Positions 25,528-34,272 of a DNA stretch of 64,000 bases are shown here, one piece after another. The translations under genes were made by a program, and so were the position numbers. Position 1 is the first letter of the stretch. Every line of letters starts with the position of its first letter. The stretch covers positions 62,001 to 126,000 of the forward strand of contig JAKQEQ010000029.1 of assembly GCA_029556545.1 (NCBI GenBank), read 5' to 3'. A model generated the notes under the pieces. The model was not told the DNA's origin. It was given only the letters and a program-made list of their open reading frames with translations, and searched no databases. The stretch is from Candidatus Hydrogenedentota bacterium. GTDB taxonomy: Bacteria > Hydrogenedentota > Hydrogenedentia > Hydrogenedentales > JAGMZX01.

Positions 25528-25545
25528 ACCTACCGTTCGTTAAAC
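25528..25545. promoter_or_regulatory. Operator-like site O2 upstream of the acyl-CoA dehydrogenase
   Basis: ACCTACCGTTCGTTAAAC repeats the first 15 bases of O1 with one change; its right half is degenerate. It lies 43 bases before the start codon. Confidence 0.5.
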
Positions 25546-25587
25546 AACAGGGCGCAAGCGCGCGAACGAAAAGGAAGGGCAATCGCT

Positions 25588-27543
25588 ATGGCAAGCGGTG
25601 AAGACAAACGGGCAAAAGACGCTGCAATGGAACTGGCGGAAGCGGCGCGGGAAACCGAGTGGCAATTCCCGAGCTTCACCGCCGAAATGTTCAAGGGCAA
25701 TTTCCGGTGGGACCTCATGTATCCCTACCCGGAACAAGACCCTGAAGACAAGAAGATCGGCGACGAACTCCAGGCGAAAGTGAAGGAGGTTCTGGAGAAG
25801 TACGTTGATCCTATCGAGATTGATCGCACGGGTGAATATCCGAAGGAAGCCATCAAGGCGTTGTCGGACCTCGGAATCTTCAGCATGAAGATTTCCAAGG
25901 AATACGGCGGCCTCGGCCTTTCGCAGATAAACTACGCGCGGATGCTCAGTTACATCGCGAGCTACTGCCAGAGCACGGTTACCTGGGTCTCCGCGCACCA
26001 GTCCATCGGCGTGCCGCAACCGCTGAAGGACTTCGGCACCCCCGAGCAGAAGAAGAAATTCCTGCCAAAGATTTGCGCGGGCGCCATCTCGGCATTCGCC
26101 TTGACCGAGCCGGACGTCGGCTCGGACCCGGCGAAGATGAGCACGACGGCCACGCCGTCCGAGGACGGTTCGTATTACCTGCTCAACGGAGACAAGCTGT
26201 GGACCACGAACGGGCCGGACGCCGACATTATTGTCGTTATGGCGAAGACGCCGCCAAAGATCAAGAACGGGCGCGAAATCCCGCAGATTTCGGCGTTTGT
26301 CTTTGAGACAAAGGACGAGAACGGCAACTACGTGCCGGGTTTCGAGGTGGTTCACCGCTGCAAGTTCATGGGCCTGAAAGGGCTATCGAACGGCCTGCTG
26401 CGCTTCAACAACGCGCGGGTTCCCGCCGAGAACATCATCGGCAAGCCGGGCATGGGCCTCAAGATCGCGCTGACGACATTGAATACCGGCCGTCTGGGCG
26501 TGCCTGCAGCGGGCGCGGGCGCGTGCAAGAGCTTCCTCGATGATGCGGCATGGTGGTCGGCCAACCGCGTACAGTGGGGCCAGGCCGTCGGCAAGCACCA
26601 GGCCATCTCGAAGAAGCTGGCCAACTTCGCCGCCACGACCTTCGCCATGCAGGCTATGGTCCAACTGACCTGCGCCTTCGCCGACAAGAAAAACGCGGAC
26701 ATCCGCCTCGAGGCCGCTGCCGCCAAGTACTTCTGCACCGAGCAGACCTGGGCCATCTGCGACGACCTGCTCCAAGTCATGGGTGGACGCGGCTATGAAA
26801 TGGCGACTTCGCTCTACAACCGCGGCGACAAGCCGTTCACGGTCGAGCGCGCGATGCGCGACATGCGCGTGGGTCGCATCTTCGAGGGGTCGTCCGAGGT
26901 CATGCACCTGATCATGGCGCGCGAGGCCATGGACACCCACTTCAAGCTCGCGATGCCCATCATCCAGCCGAAGCCCGGCCAGAAGGAAGGCAAGCTTTCG
27001 CTGATCCTGAAGGCCATGAAATTCTACGCGGGCTGGTACCCGAAGACCTGGATGCCCGCGCAGAAGAATTTCGGCGTGAAGCACCTTAGCGCCGCCAGCC
27101 GCGGCCACCTCAAGTTTGCCGCGAAGACCTGCAAGAAACTCGCGCGGCGCCTCTTCCACACCATGGCCAAGTACGGCCCGAAGCTCGAGTACGAGCAGGT
27201 CATCCTCGGCAACTTCGTCGAGATCGGCGTCGACCTGTTCGTCATGGCCGCAAGTCTCGCCTACGCCGATCACTTGCTGGCGAAGAACCCGAGCGACCGC
27301 ACGCCCGAGGAACTGGCCGACCTGTTCTGCTCCGCCGCGCGCCGCCGTATCGCCGCCAACTTCGACGCCGTCAGCAACCAGTTTAACCGAAAGTACAAGA
27401 AGGTCGCCGTCAACCTCATGGACGGCAAGTACCGCTGGCTGATCCAGGATGTCTACAATGACCTGCCGCCGCAGTACCGCGACTACGCCAAGAACGCGCC
27501 CAAGTCCGTCGGCGCGGAAGACATGATGACCGCGCGGAAGTAA
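25588..27543 (+). CDS. Acyl-CoA dehydrogenase, long form
   Basis: 651 residues, longer than the ~380 of short and medium ACADs because of a C-terminal extension of about 180 residues (from KAMKFYAGWYPKTW). FAD and acyl-CoA motifs are present: FALTEPDVGSDPAKMSTTA, GDKLWTTNGPDAD, LLQVMGGRGYEMATS and GRIFEGSSEVMHL. The enzyme forms the 2,3-double bond of acyl-CoA in beta-oxidation and passes electrons to ETF or a membrane acceptor. The start ATG 25588 follows GGAAGGG. Two TetR-type sites lie upstream and a hairpin terminator follows at 27571. The divergent TetR gene probably represses it; with icmF nearby, branched or short acyl-CoAs are plausible substrates (inference). Confidence 0.9.
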   Translation: MASGEDKRAKDAAMELAEAARETEWQFPSFTAEMFKGNFRWDLMYPYPEQDPEDKKIGDELQAKVKEVLEKYVDPIEIDRTGEYPKEAIKALSDLGIFSMKISKEYGGLGLSQINYARMLSYIASYCQSTVTWVSAHQSIGVPQPLKDFGTPEQKKKFLPKICAGAISAFALTEPDVGSDPAKMSTTATPSEDGSYYLLNGDKLWTTNGPDADIIVVMAKTPPKIKNGREIPQISAFVFETKDENGNYVPGFEVVHRCKFMGLKGLSNGLLRFNNARVPAENIIGKPGMGLKIALTTLNTGRLGVPAAGAGACKSFLDDAAWWSANRVQWGQAVGKHQAISKKLANFAATTFAMQAMVQLTCAFADKKNADIRLEAAAAKYFCTEQTWAICDDLLQVMGGRGYEMATSLYNRGDKPFTVERAMRDMRVGRIFEGSSEVMHLIMAREAMDTHFKLAMPIIQPKPGQKEGKLSLILKAMKFYAGWYPKTWMPAQKNFGVKHLSAASRGHLKFAAKTCKKLARRLFHTMAKYGPKLEYEQVILGNFVEIGVDLFVMAASLAYADHLLAKNPSDRTPEELADLFCSAARRRIAANFDAVSNQFNRKYKKVAVNLMDGKYRWLIQDVYNDLPPQYRDYAKNAPKSVGAEDMMTARK

Positions 27544-27570
27544 CCGCCCGACCCAAACCAACTACACGAG

Positions 27571-27600
27571 AGGCTTCCTCCGGGAAGCCTCCTTCTCTTT
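27571..27600 (+). terminator. Intrinsic terminator after the acyl-CoA dehydrogenase
   Basis: AGGCTTCC-TCCG-GGAAGCCT, a perfect 8-base-pair stem with a tetraloop, followed by the pyrimidine tail CCTTCTCTTT. It ends the dehydrogenase transcript before the independent promoter at 27662. Confidence 0.8.
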
Positions 27601-27661
27601 ACATGCCCTTCGCCCGATGGGTGTGTGCCCCGTCTCTTGCCCTATTCCGTTGGGTGTCTTC

Positions 27662-27690
27662 TTGACAAGAACAGAAATCAACGATACAAT
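27662..27690 (+). promoter_or_regulatory. Sigma70-type promoter of the gp19-like gene
   Basis: TTGACA (27662-27667), 17-base spacer, TACAAT (27685-27690). A leader of about 60 bases precedes ATG 27758. Confidence 0.75.
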
Positions 27691-27757
27691 TATAACCGTG
27701 TAGGTCGGGATTGTAACGTTTGCTTGGGTGTCAACGTCCATTGAAGGAGATAAGATT

Positions 27758-28735
27758 ATGTACGGCAATAGGATAGCGCAGACTGTCGCGATGCTCTGCT
27801 GGGTTGGAGCGGTGCTTGCCCCGCAGGCGCACGCGCAGCCGGGCTCGTTCCTGGTCGAGATCGGCGATCCGGGGACGGAACCCCGGGTGCTCAAGGAGGT
27901 GCTTGAGGTCGGTATCGACGATATCGTCGTGGACTACCGGACGATACCGCTTGCGCCGGCGGATTTCCCGGCGGACGTCTCCGCGGCGCGTCAGGGCAGC
28001 TACCGGTTGTACGGCCCGGGCGCCGCGCACTGGGGCAGTGCGCGGCTGAGCGCGGCGTTGGGCGGCGCCGATTCGCGGGAATTGTATCAGTGGTGGCTGG
28101 ATTGCTCACAAGGGAAAAACATCCGCAAGAGCATCAGCGTGATTGCGCTCAAGCGGGACGGGAGCGAGGCGCGGCGTTACAACCTGCTTGACTGTTTTCC
28201 GACGCGGTGGGACCCGGGCGAGTACTCGCCGTCGTTGAAGACGCAAACGGAAACCCTGACCGTGAGCGTTGGCCGGATAGAATTGACGACGCGAGCCAGC
28301 GACGGTTCCGATGACGAATCCGGGAACGTACTGCTGGATATCGACGCGGCGGAGACGGGGGGCGATGTGGACGGCGCATGGGAAACGTGGTCCGGCGGCG
28401 AGCCGATGCTGATCCCGCGGCTGACCATGCCCGGCGCCAAATATCACACATCGACACCGGGCCACAAGTCCGTGGGCGAAGTCACGTTGCGGGGCCCGCT
28501 CACTTCCGGGCGCAAAGCGCTGTGTCAATGGATTACCGAAACGGTGCAGGGCAAGCCCTGGAAACGCACCGTGACCGTCAAAGAAATCACGAAGGACGGC
28601 GGGGCCGGCAAGATGAGTTACAATTATTTCGACTGCTTTCCCACTCGTTATGTGTTTCCGGCGTTCTCCGCCTCAGGCACGGGGAACCTCTACGAGGAAG
28701 TCCATATCAAGCCGATTCGTTTGGAACTGCAATAA
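27758..28735 (+). CDS. Exported protein with two phage tail tube (gp19)-like domains
   Basis: 325 residues from ATG 27758, behind AAGGAGAT; an earlier in-frame ATG at 27728 lacks a site. A Sec signal peptide (AMLCWVGAVLAPQAHAQ) is present, which is very unusual for a tail-tube relative. Each half of the mature protein looks like a T4 gp19-type unit: first half ELYQWWLDCSQGKNIRKSIS, then YNLLDCFPTRWDPGE and LTVSVGRIELTT; second half ALCQWITETVQGKPWKRTVT, then YNYFDCFPTRYVFPAF and NLYEEVHIKPIRLEL. Both carry the FxDCFPTR-like turn. No other tail or contractile-injection gene is in the window, so it is not part of a visible prophage. It may form tubes or bind a surface outside the cytoplasm (inference). 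Confidence 0.72.
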   Translation: MYGNRIAQTVAMLCWVGAVLAPQAHAQPGSFLVEIGDPGTEPRVLKEVLEVGIDDIVVDYRTIPLAPADFPADVSAARQGSYRLYGPGAAHWGSARLSAALGGADSRELYQWWLDCSQGKNIRKSISVIALKRDGSEARRYNLLDCFPTRWDPGEYSPSLKTQTETLTVSVGRIELTTRASDGSDDESGNVLLDIDAAETGGDVDGAWETWSGGEPMLIPRLTMPGAKYHTSTPGHKSVGEVTLRGPLTSGRKALCQWITETVQGKPWKRTVTVKEITKDGGAGKMSYNYFDCFPTRYVFPAFSASGTGNLYEEVHIKPIRLELQ

Positions 28736-28988
28736 CGGCGGCGCGCACCCTCGAAGGGCCGGGCGCCGGTGACACACGCCGGTCGAGGTAGAAGACGTAG
28801 TCGACCGGCTCGCGCAGGACGCGTGCGATGCGGAGGCTGAGCGCCACAGACGGGTTGAGACGCCCTTTCTCGATGGCGAGAATGGTCTGGCGCGTCACTT
28901 CGACCTCCGCGGCGAGGTCCGCCTGACGCATGTCCAAGCGAGCGCGGAGTTCTTTGACGCGGTTCTTAAGCTCATACTCCGACTTCAT
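28707..28988 (-). CDS. XRE family HTH regulator, probably leaderless
   Basis: 93 residues from ATG 28988. The helix-turn-helix is clear: KNRVKELRARLDMRQADLAA, EVEVTRQTILAIEKGRLNPS, VALSLRIARVLREPVDYVF, closely like small YgzD-type repressors. A near-perfect promoter (TTGACA 29024-29019, 17 bases, TAGAAT 29001-28996) places the transcript start on or next to the A of ATG 28988, so the mRNA would have no leader. An upstream ATG at 28997 overlaps the -10 box and cannot be used. Its 3' end overlaps the end of the convergent gp19-like gene by 29 bases. It may regulate that gene or the divergent Hsp70-like gene (inference). Confidence 0.85.
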   Translation of the reverse strand: MKSEYELKNRVKELRARLDMRQADLAAEVEVTRQTILAIEKGRLNPSVALSLRIARVLREPVDYVFYLDRRVSPAPGPSRVRAAVIAVPNESA

Positions 28989-28995
28989 ACCGTAC

Positions 28996-29024
28996 ATTCT
29001 AATGAAACCCAAGTATTTTGTCAA
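28996..29024 (-). promoter_or_regulatory. Promoter of the XRE regulator, leaderless arrangement
   Basis: TTGACA at 29024-29019, 17-base spacer, TAGAAT at 29001-28996. The expected start is 28989 or 28988, the A of the start codon. Confidence 0.75.
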
Positions 29025-29080
29025 GTAATAACTCGTAGATTTCGATGTCACGTAAATAAACTACCCACGCGCGAGAGCGG

Positions 29081-29109
29081 TTGCATATGGAAAGGCGCCT
29101 TGATATACT
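29081..29109 (+). promoter_or_regulatory. Promoter of the Hsp70-like gene
   Basis: TTGCAT (29081-29086), 17-base spacer, TATACT (29104-29109). Divergent from the XRE promoter; the two -35 boxes are 56 bases apart, so one regulator could affect both. Confidence 0.65.
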
Positions 29110-29209
29110 GCGAATTTACGCCGGAAACGGCGTGTTACGTTACCTATGATAAACGGCTTGTCGGGTGACAAGCGGGGGCGAAAGCGGGTTCTGGACAAAT
29201 CGGAAGATC

Positions 29210-30622
29210 ATGGCTAAGTTCCATTGCGGCATAGACTTCGGCACAACGAACTCGAGCGCCGCGCTGTCCTGTGACGGCGCGGTGCGCGTGCTCGAACTCG
29301 ACCCGCTGAACGACAATCCCGCCTCGCTGCCTTCACTCCTGTATATCACAAACGAGGGCGAGCAGATCGTCGGGCGCGCGGCGGCGGATGCGTTCATCGA
29401 CCGCAACGTTGACCGGGAGGTTCAACTCAAGCAGGTGGACTTGGGTGTGGCTATCGAGGCCTACGTGGGCGGCGAACCGGATAAGAGCGAGACGTACCGG
29501 CCTGCGGCGGCGCCCACAGACGTGCGCGAAGGGGTGCGCGCCCGGGCCACCATCGAGGTCAATTCTCCGGGCCGCCTGTTCCAGTCGCTGAAGACGCAAC
29601 TGCGCCACACGGCCTTTCGCGGCACGGAGGTCTTCGGAACGCTGTACCAAATCGAGGAACTAGTGGCGTGCATACTGCGCCGTGTCAAGGCGGCCGTCGA
29701 GGAAGCGGCCGGCGCGCCGGTGGAGCGCGTCGTGTTCGGTCGTCCGGTGCGTTTCTCGACTCATGACGCGGAAAATGACGTGGCGCAACGGCGGCTTGAG
29801 ACGGCCGCCCGCCTCGCGGGCTTCAGCGAAGTCACCTTCTTCTACGAGCCGGTGGGCGCGTGCGTCGAATACGCGCTAGGCATCGAGCAGCGCCAGCGGC
29901 TGATGGTGGTGGACATCGGCGGGGGCACATGCGACGTCTGCGTGATGGAATTCGGCGGCGCGCGCGGCGCGGCGGCGCGCCTGGCCGAAAGCCGGATACT
30001 GGGCATCTCGGGCGTGCCCGTTGCGGGCGACGCCATCGACCGCGAGATCATCAAGTCGAAGTTGTTCCCCGTCTTCGGCAGCCGCGTGCGTTACGGTCCG
30101 TCCAGGCTGCGGATACCGCAGTACATCTTCAACGAAATCCTGGACTGGCAGAACCTATACAAACTCAACACGGAGGAGATAGTCCACTGGTTCCTCGCGA
30201 TGGAGGCGGACTGCACCGCGCCGGGGTCCGTCCGGGCGTTGCGCATGCTGATCCAGCGGAACTACGGCTATCCCGTGGCGCGCGAGGTCGAGTCGGCCAA
30301 GAAGCGGTTGTCCTGGGAAGACGAGGCAGAAATCCGGCTCCACATGGACACGGTGGACATTCAGGAGCGCCTCGAGCGCGAGGAATTCACGCATATCATC
30401 GAGTACAACCTCGAACGCATGATGCGCAGCATCGAGGAAGCCGAGGCGGCGGCGCAGGTGCGACCGAAAGACATCGACCTCGTCTTGACCACCGGCGGCA
30501 CAAGCCTCATCCCCGCCATTCGCCACATGCTCGCCGAACGTTTCGGAGCGGACCGGCTCCTGCCGCGCGACACGTTCACCAGCGTCGCCACGGGCCTGGC
30601 GACCGTCGCGCAATACTGCTGA
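29210..30622 (+). CDS. Hsp70-like ATPase, YegD type
   Basis: 470 residues from ATG 29210, behind CGGAAG; an earlier in-frame GTG/ATG region from 29165 is unlikely because the actin-fold start FHCGIDFGTTNSSAAL belongs at the N-terminus. Later ATPase motifs are LMVVDIGGGTCDVCVMEFGG (phosphate 2) and VLTTGGTSLIPAIRHMLAER (adenosine). The C-terminal peptide-binding domain of true DnaK is absent, as in YegD and similar short chaperone-like ATPases. It has its own promoter at 29081. The role is unknown, possibly assisting folding of the exported neighbour. Stretches with charged helices (AEAAAQVRPKDIDL) match the family's subdomain IIB. Confidence 0.85.
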   Translation: MAKFHCGIDFGTTNSSAALSCDGAVRVLELDPLNDNPASLPSLLYITNEGEQIVGRAAADAFIDRNVDREVQLKQVDLGVAIEAYVGGEPDKSETYRPAAAPTDVREGVRARATIEVNSPGRLFQSLKTQLRHTAFRGTEVFGTLYQIEELVACILRRVKAAVEEAAGAPVERVVFGRPVRFSTHDAENDVAQRRLETAARLAGFSEVTFFYEPVGACVEYALGIEQRQRLMVVDIGGGTCDVCVMEFGGARGAAARLAESRILGISGVPVAGDAIDREIIKSKLFPVFGSRVRYGPSRLRIPQYIFNEILDWQNLYKLNTEEIVHWFLAMEADCTAPGSVRALRMLIQRNYGYPVAREVESAKKRLSWEDEAEIRLHMDTVDIQERLEREEFTHIIEYNLERMMRSIEEAEAAAQVRPKDIDLVLTTGGTSLIPAIRHMLAERFGADRLLPRDTFTSVATGLATVAQYC

Positions 30623-30652
30623 CCGCGTGCCGCCCTGAGCCCACGCGGGAGA

Positions 30653-30814
30653 TCAGGCTTCCGTGTTGTCGGTCAGGCGTTCCACGAGGGAGATGATATT
30701 GTTGACAATCAAGATCACCCCGCTGATGACGCCGATAAGCCCGAGCAGAAAGTCGAAGACATCGTTCACGTCATACGCCGGAGACGGGGCGCGACGCAAC
30801 ATACGCATTCTCAT
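30653..30814 (-). CDS. Small single-span membrane protein
   Basis: 53 residues from ATG 30814, behind AAGGAG. A basic start (MRMRMLRRAP) precedes one hydrophobic segment, FDFLLGLIGVISGVILIVNN, and a short acidic tail. The topology would place the basic N-terminus inside. It converges with the Hsp70-like gene, 30 bases away. No family is recognised. Confidence 0.55.
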   Translation of the reverse strand: MRMRMLRRAPSPAYDVNDVFDFLLGLIGVISGVILIVNNIISLVERLTDNTEA

Positions 30815-31112
30815 GGACAGGCACTCCTTCTCCGCTTCGTTTCGCACACATTACGGCTGGGGGCGTGGCCGCGGCGCCGTCCGCCCCGGCCGCTATGATA
30901 TCGCGTATGGCGGAATGCGTCAAACCAGCGCCCCGAGGCTTCGCTTGGGGATGATCATCGGGCGTGCCATCTGATAGGCCGCATTCCTCGACGGCGGCGA
31001 GTCGCGTCTTCGAGACAGCGCGAGTATGATCGTCTCAGGCGACTCTCTTCTTCCCTTGACCGAAGGGTGGAGCGGGTGCGCCGGCGTTAAGCGGCGGCGG
31101 AAGGAAGGCCTT

Positions 31113-32456
31113 ATGTGGGATCGGGCAGAACAGGAACTCTTCGAGGCCCTTGCGGAAACGCCCGTCATCGACGTGCATACGCACTTGGTGGACGGTCATC
31201 TCGGCGCGCGCGGCCTCCACGAAATCCTGCTGTATCACATGGTCGTCAGCGACCTTTATGCCGCCGGATGCCCCTCTGGATCGCGGTTGACGGAGTATCC
31301 CGGCTGGCCTTCGCCGCAAGAGGCTCAGCGCCGCGTCGAGGAGGCGCTGCCTTACCTCGAACTCGCGAGGAGTACCAGCACTGCCTGGGCCGTTCGCATG
31401 ATCCTTGCGGACCTCTACGACTGGCATCAACCGGTCCATGCGCGAAACTGGCGAGACCTCCATGCGCTCATTCAGGCACGCGAATGGGACGGCGACTGGC
31501 ACCGGCAGGTACTGCGGCGCGCCAACATCAAGCGCGTCGGCACGGAATGGGCGCGCCGGCAGACGGGCCGTGACGACGACATCCTCGAGTACGCGCTCGA
31601 ATGGGGATTCTTCACGCGCTGCCGCTGGGGCGAATACGACACGGCGCTGTGCGAGTTGGAGGCATGTTGGGGCCGCCCTCCCGGAACCGCGACGCCCATC
31701 GCGGCGGGGAAGCGGCCTCCCGCGGAGCGTCCCATCCGCACGCTCGAAGACGTACACGAGGCCGTGGCGGACTACGTCGCGGCCTTTCCCAAGGACCGCA
31801 TGCGTGCCGCCGCGACGCATATCTCGACGGACCTGGACCTGCGGCCCGTTACGGATGACGAGATGGCGATCGCGCTGGCCCGCCGCGACCACGCCGGAGA
31901 ACACGAGCGCAGCGTCTGCGCCTCGTACATCAATGAGCGGTATCTGCGCGAATTGGAGCGGCAAGCGCCGCACGTCGTGTTCCAGTTCAGCCTGGGCGCG
32001 GAGCCGCTGCCTTTCGAGACCGGCAGCCGTCTGTCCCAGCGAACGATTGCTCAGATCGGGGAACTGTGCAGCCGCCATCCCGCCGTCCGCTTCATGTGCT
32101 TTCTGGCGAGTCGTCACGGAAACCAGGGGCTGTGCACGCTGTGTCGCGAATTGCCGAACCTGTCGCTCGCGGGATACTGGTGGCACAACTTTTTCCCGGA
32201 CGCCATGCGGCAGGTGATGGAGGAGCGGCTGGACATGCTGCCGCTCAACAAGCAAATCGGCTTCTTTTCCGACGCCTATTGCGTCGAATGGACGTACGGC
32301 AAGATGCAGATGATGCGCCGCTGCCTGGCCGAGGCGCTCGGGCGTCGGGTACGCATCGGCCAATACACCAAGGACGATGCACTCGCCGTCGCGCGGCACA
32401 TCCTGCACGAATCGCCCCGGCAACTATTGGGATTCGAGCCGTCCGCGGCGCTATGA
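31113..32456 (+). CDS. Uronate-isomerase-like amidohydrolase
   Basis: 447 residues from ATG 31113, preceded by GGAAGGAAGG; an in-frame ATG at 31026 has no site. Features of the amidohydrolase fold are VIDVHTHL (metal-binding HxH), DLYDWHQPVH in the middle, HISTDLDLRP and SLGAEPLPFETG, and a C-terminal SDAYCVEWTYGKMQMMRRCL. The size and helical insert suit UxaC-like uronate isomerases (galacturonate/glucuronate to ketose). Sequence similarity is partial, so substrate specificity is uncertain. The aldolase gene follows after 54 bases, consistent with a small sugar-acid operon. Confidence 0.72.
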   Translation: MWDRAEQELFEALAETPVIDVHTHLVDGHLGARGLHEILLYHMVVSDLYAAGCPSGSRLTEYPGWPSPQEAQRRVEEALPYLELARSTSTAWAVRMILADLYDWHQPVHARNWRDLHALIQAREWDGDWHRQVLRRANIKRVGTEWARRQTGRDDDILEYALEWGFFTRCRWGEYDTALCELEACWGRPPGTATPIAAGKRPPAERPIRTLEDVHEAVADYVAAFPKDRMRAAATHISTDLDLRPVTDDEMAIALARRDHAGEHERSVCASYINERYLRELERQAPHVVFQFSLGAEPLPFETGSRLSQRTIAQIGELCSRHPAVRFMCFLASRHGNQGLCTLCRELPNLSLAGYWWHNFFPDAMRQVMEERLDMLPLNKQIGFFSDAYCVEWTYGKMQMMRRCLAEALGRRVRIGQYTKDDALAVARHILHESPRQLLGFEPSAAL

Positions 32457-32510
32457 TCCGCGCGCCGCACCGTCGTCCCGTAGCCGGCCCGCACAGGAGG
32501 AGAGTACTCT

Positions 32511-33281
32511 TTGAGTGACCTGGGCAAACGCATACGCCTGAACCGGATCTTCAGCCACCCGTCGGGGCGCATACTCTCCGTCGCGGTGGACCATCTCATC
32601 AACTATCCCACCGGCCTGCCGCAAGGGCTGCGCACGATGGATCACACCTTGCGCGAGATCGTCCGCGGACGGCCGAGCGCGCTTACCATGAACAAGGGAA
32701 TCGCCACGCGCTACGGCGGGCTCTTCGCGGGCATCACGCCATTGATCGTGCAGAGTATGGCCCTGCGGCCGGAAGAGCCGGACTTCGCCGACACCGCGAC
32801 CGTCGAGGAAGTCGTGGCGCTCGGGGCGGACGCCATCGCCGTATCCATGTTTGTTCATGGCCCCTTCGAGATTCGGTATCTGCGCCACCTCAGCGCCGTG
32901 GTGCGGGAAGCCGAGCGTTACGGCATGCCCGTCATCCCGCATATCTACCCGCTAACCAGCGGCGACGAGCGACATGCCGTCGCGCACGACGCCGAGGCCG
33001 TCTTCTACGCGGTGCGCGCCGGGCTCGAAATGGGCGTCGACGTCATCAAGGTCCCCTATACCGGCGATCCGGCCTCGTTTCGCGACATCACCGCCGTTAC
33101 GCCTGTGCCCGTCGTCTGTGCGGGCGGTCCCCGCTGCGACACGCTGGACGAGGCCGATCGCATGGTGCGCGCGGTGGTAGCGGCCGGCGCCGCCGGCGCG
33201 ACCGTGGGCCGCAATGTCTGGGGATTCGCGGATATCCCCGCGGCCATCGCGCGGCTGAAGGCCGCGGCGCAGGGCGGTTAA
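32511..33281 (+). CDS. Class I aldolase, DhnA/FbaB type
   Basis: 256 residues with a TTG start (32511), preceded by AGGAGGAGAG. The barrel is of the DhnA/archaeal fructose-bisphosphate aldolase family: SVAVDHLINYPTG at strand 1, then DAIAVSMFVHG, PVIPHIYPLTSG, MGVDVIKVPYTGDP with the Schiff-base Lys, and VCAGGPRCDTLDEADRM plus AAGAAGATVGRNVWG for phosphate binding. It would cleave a ketose phosphate by a Schiff base. With the upstream uronate-isomerase-like enzyme it may process a keto-sugar product, although the intermediate kinase step is not encoded here. It converges with the DUF72 gene; the stops overlap by four bases. Confidence 0.82.
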   Translation: MSDLGKRIRLNRIFSHPSGRILSVAVDHLINYPTGLPQGLRTMDHTLREIVRGRPSALTMNKGIATRYGGLFAGITPLIVQSMALRPEEPDFADTATVEEVVALGADAIAVSMFVHGPFEIRYLRHLSAVVREAERYGMPVIPHIYPLTSGDERHAVAHDAEAVFYAVRAGLEMGVDVIKVPYTGDPASFRDITAVTPVPVVCAGGPRCDTLDEADRMVRAVVAAGAAGATVGRNVWGFADIPAAIARLKAAAQGG

Positions 33282-34102
33282 TCTGTCGCCGCGTGGGGCG
33301 CGAGCGCGCGCAGCAGCCCGTCCACGTCGTGCGGCGCATACCCCGAGTAGTGATTGTTCACGTACCCGTAGACGCGCACCTTTCTTTCCAAGAGGGCTTT
33401 GATGGGCGGAAGCCATTCTTCGATGTCCCGCGCGCGGTCGACGATGGTCTCCCGCCATACGGTGGTAAGCTGCTCGATGCCTTTCCGGTCGCCCAGCCAG
33501 CGGATATAGGTGAAATCCGCCGTCACCGGGGCGGCCTGCGCGAACAGGGCTCCAGGCCGGGGCATCCAGGGATGATCGATTAGCGCCAGCGCGACGCCGT
33601 GGCTGCGGAGGAGGTCGAACAACGGGGGCCGCAACCAGGTCTTGTTGCGGACCTCGACCGCGAACTGCGGCCCGTCTTGCGGCAGGGTGTCGAGAAACGG
33701 CCCAAGCCGGTCGAGGAACATCGGCAGGTCAACGCCTCGCGCCTTCGCGAAATAGGGGAATTGAAGGAGTACGGGACCCAACTTGTTTTCCAAGAGCCTG
33801 AGCGTATCGAGAAACGCCGCCATGTCCGCCTCGCAGTTCTCAAGTAAACGGTCGTGCGTGATGGTCTGGGGCGTTTTCGCGGCGAACACAAAGTCGTCCG
33901 GCGTCTCATCGCGCCAGCGTTTCACCGTGTCGCGCCGGGGCATGCCATAGAAGGTCGCGTCGATCTCGACGGTGTTGTACCGCCGGGAATACTCGCGCAG
34001 ATATTCCGCGGGGCGCGCGCCCGGACTATAGAACGCCTGTTCCCACCCCTTCGCGGTCAAACTGCTCGTTCCGAGTCGCAACAGGGGCCCAAACATGCTC
34101 AT
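33278..34102 (-). CDS. DUF72 family protein (YecE-like)
   Basis: 274 residues from ATG 34102, preceded by GGAAGGAG. The family pattern is clear: LRLGTSSLTAKGWEQAFY, YSRRYNTVEIDATFYGMP, DFVFAAKTPQTITHDR, LGPVLLQFPYFAK, FAVEVRNKTWLRPPLFDLL and a closing VYGYVNNHYSGYAPHDV. DUF72 proteins have a TIM-barrel-like fold and unknown biochemical function. Converges with the aldolase gene. Nothing in the context points to a specific role. Confidence 0.88.
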   Translation of the reverse strand: MSMFGPLLRLGTSSLTAKGWEQAFYSPGARPAEYLREYSRRYNTVEIDATFYGMPRRDTVKRWRDETPDDFVFAAKTPQTITHDRLLENCEADMAAFLDTLRLLENKLGPVLLQFPYFAKARGVDLPMFLDRLGPFLDTLPQDGPQFAVEVRNKTWLRPPLFDLLRSHGVALALIDHPWMPRPGALFAQAAPVTADFTYIRWLGDRKGIEQLTTVWRETIVDRARDIEEWLPPIKALLERKVRVYGYVNNHYSGYAPHDVDGLLRALAPHAATD

Positions 34103-34236
34103 ATCGGCTCCTTCCACGTGCCTCCGTACCAGTGCTAACACGTTGCCGCGCAAAGACATTCATCGCAGACGCGCTTGCCGGGGAGAATCCTGTCTTGAGC
34201 GACATTCCGAGACCCATTTCGGCCACAGCTGGATAT

Positions 34237-34266
34237 TTGACTTTATGGAATTTCATGCGGTATAAT
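34237..34266 (+). promoter_or_regulatory. Near-consensus promoter of the putative small RNA
   Basis: TTGACT (34237-34242), 18-base spacer, TATAAT (34261-34266). This is among the strongest-looking promoters in the window, yet no open reading frame of useful length follows. Confidence 0.75.
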
Positions 34267-34272
34267 CCCAGT

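Noticed and set aside
27758-28735. Prophage or contractile injection system
   Set aside because: Only one gp19-like gene, with a signal peptide; no sheath, baseplate, terminase or portal gene nearby.
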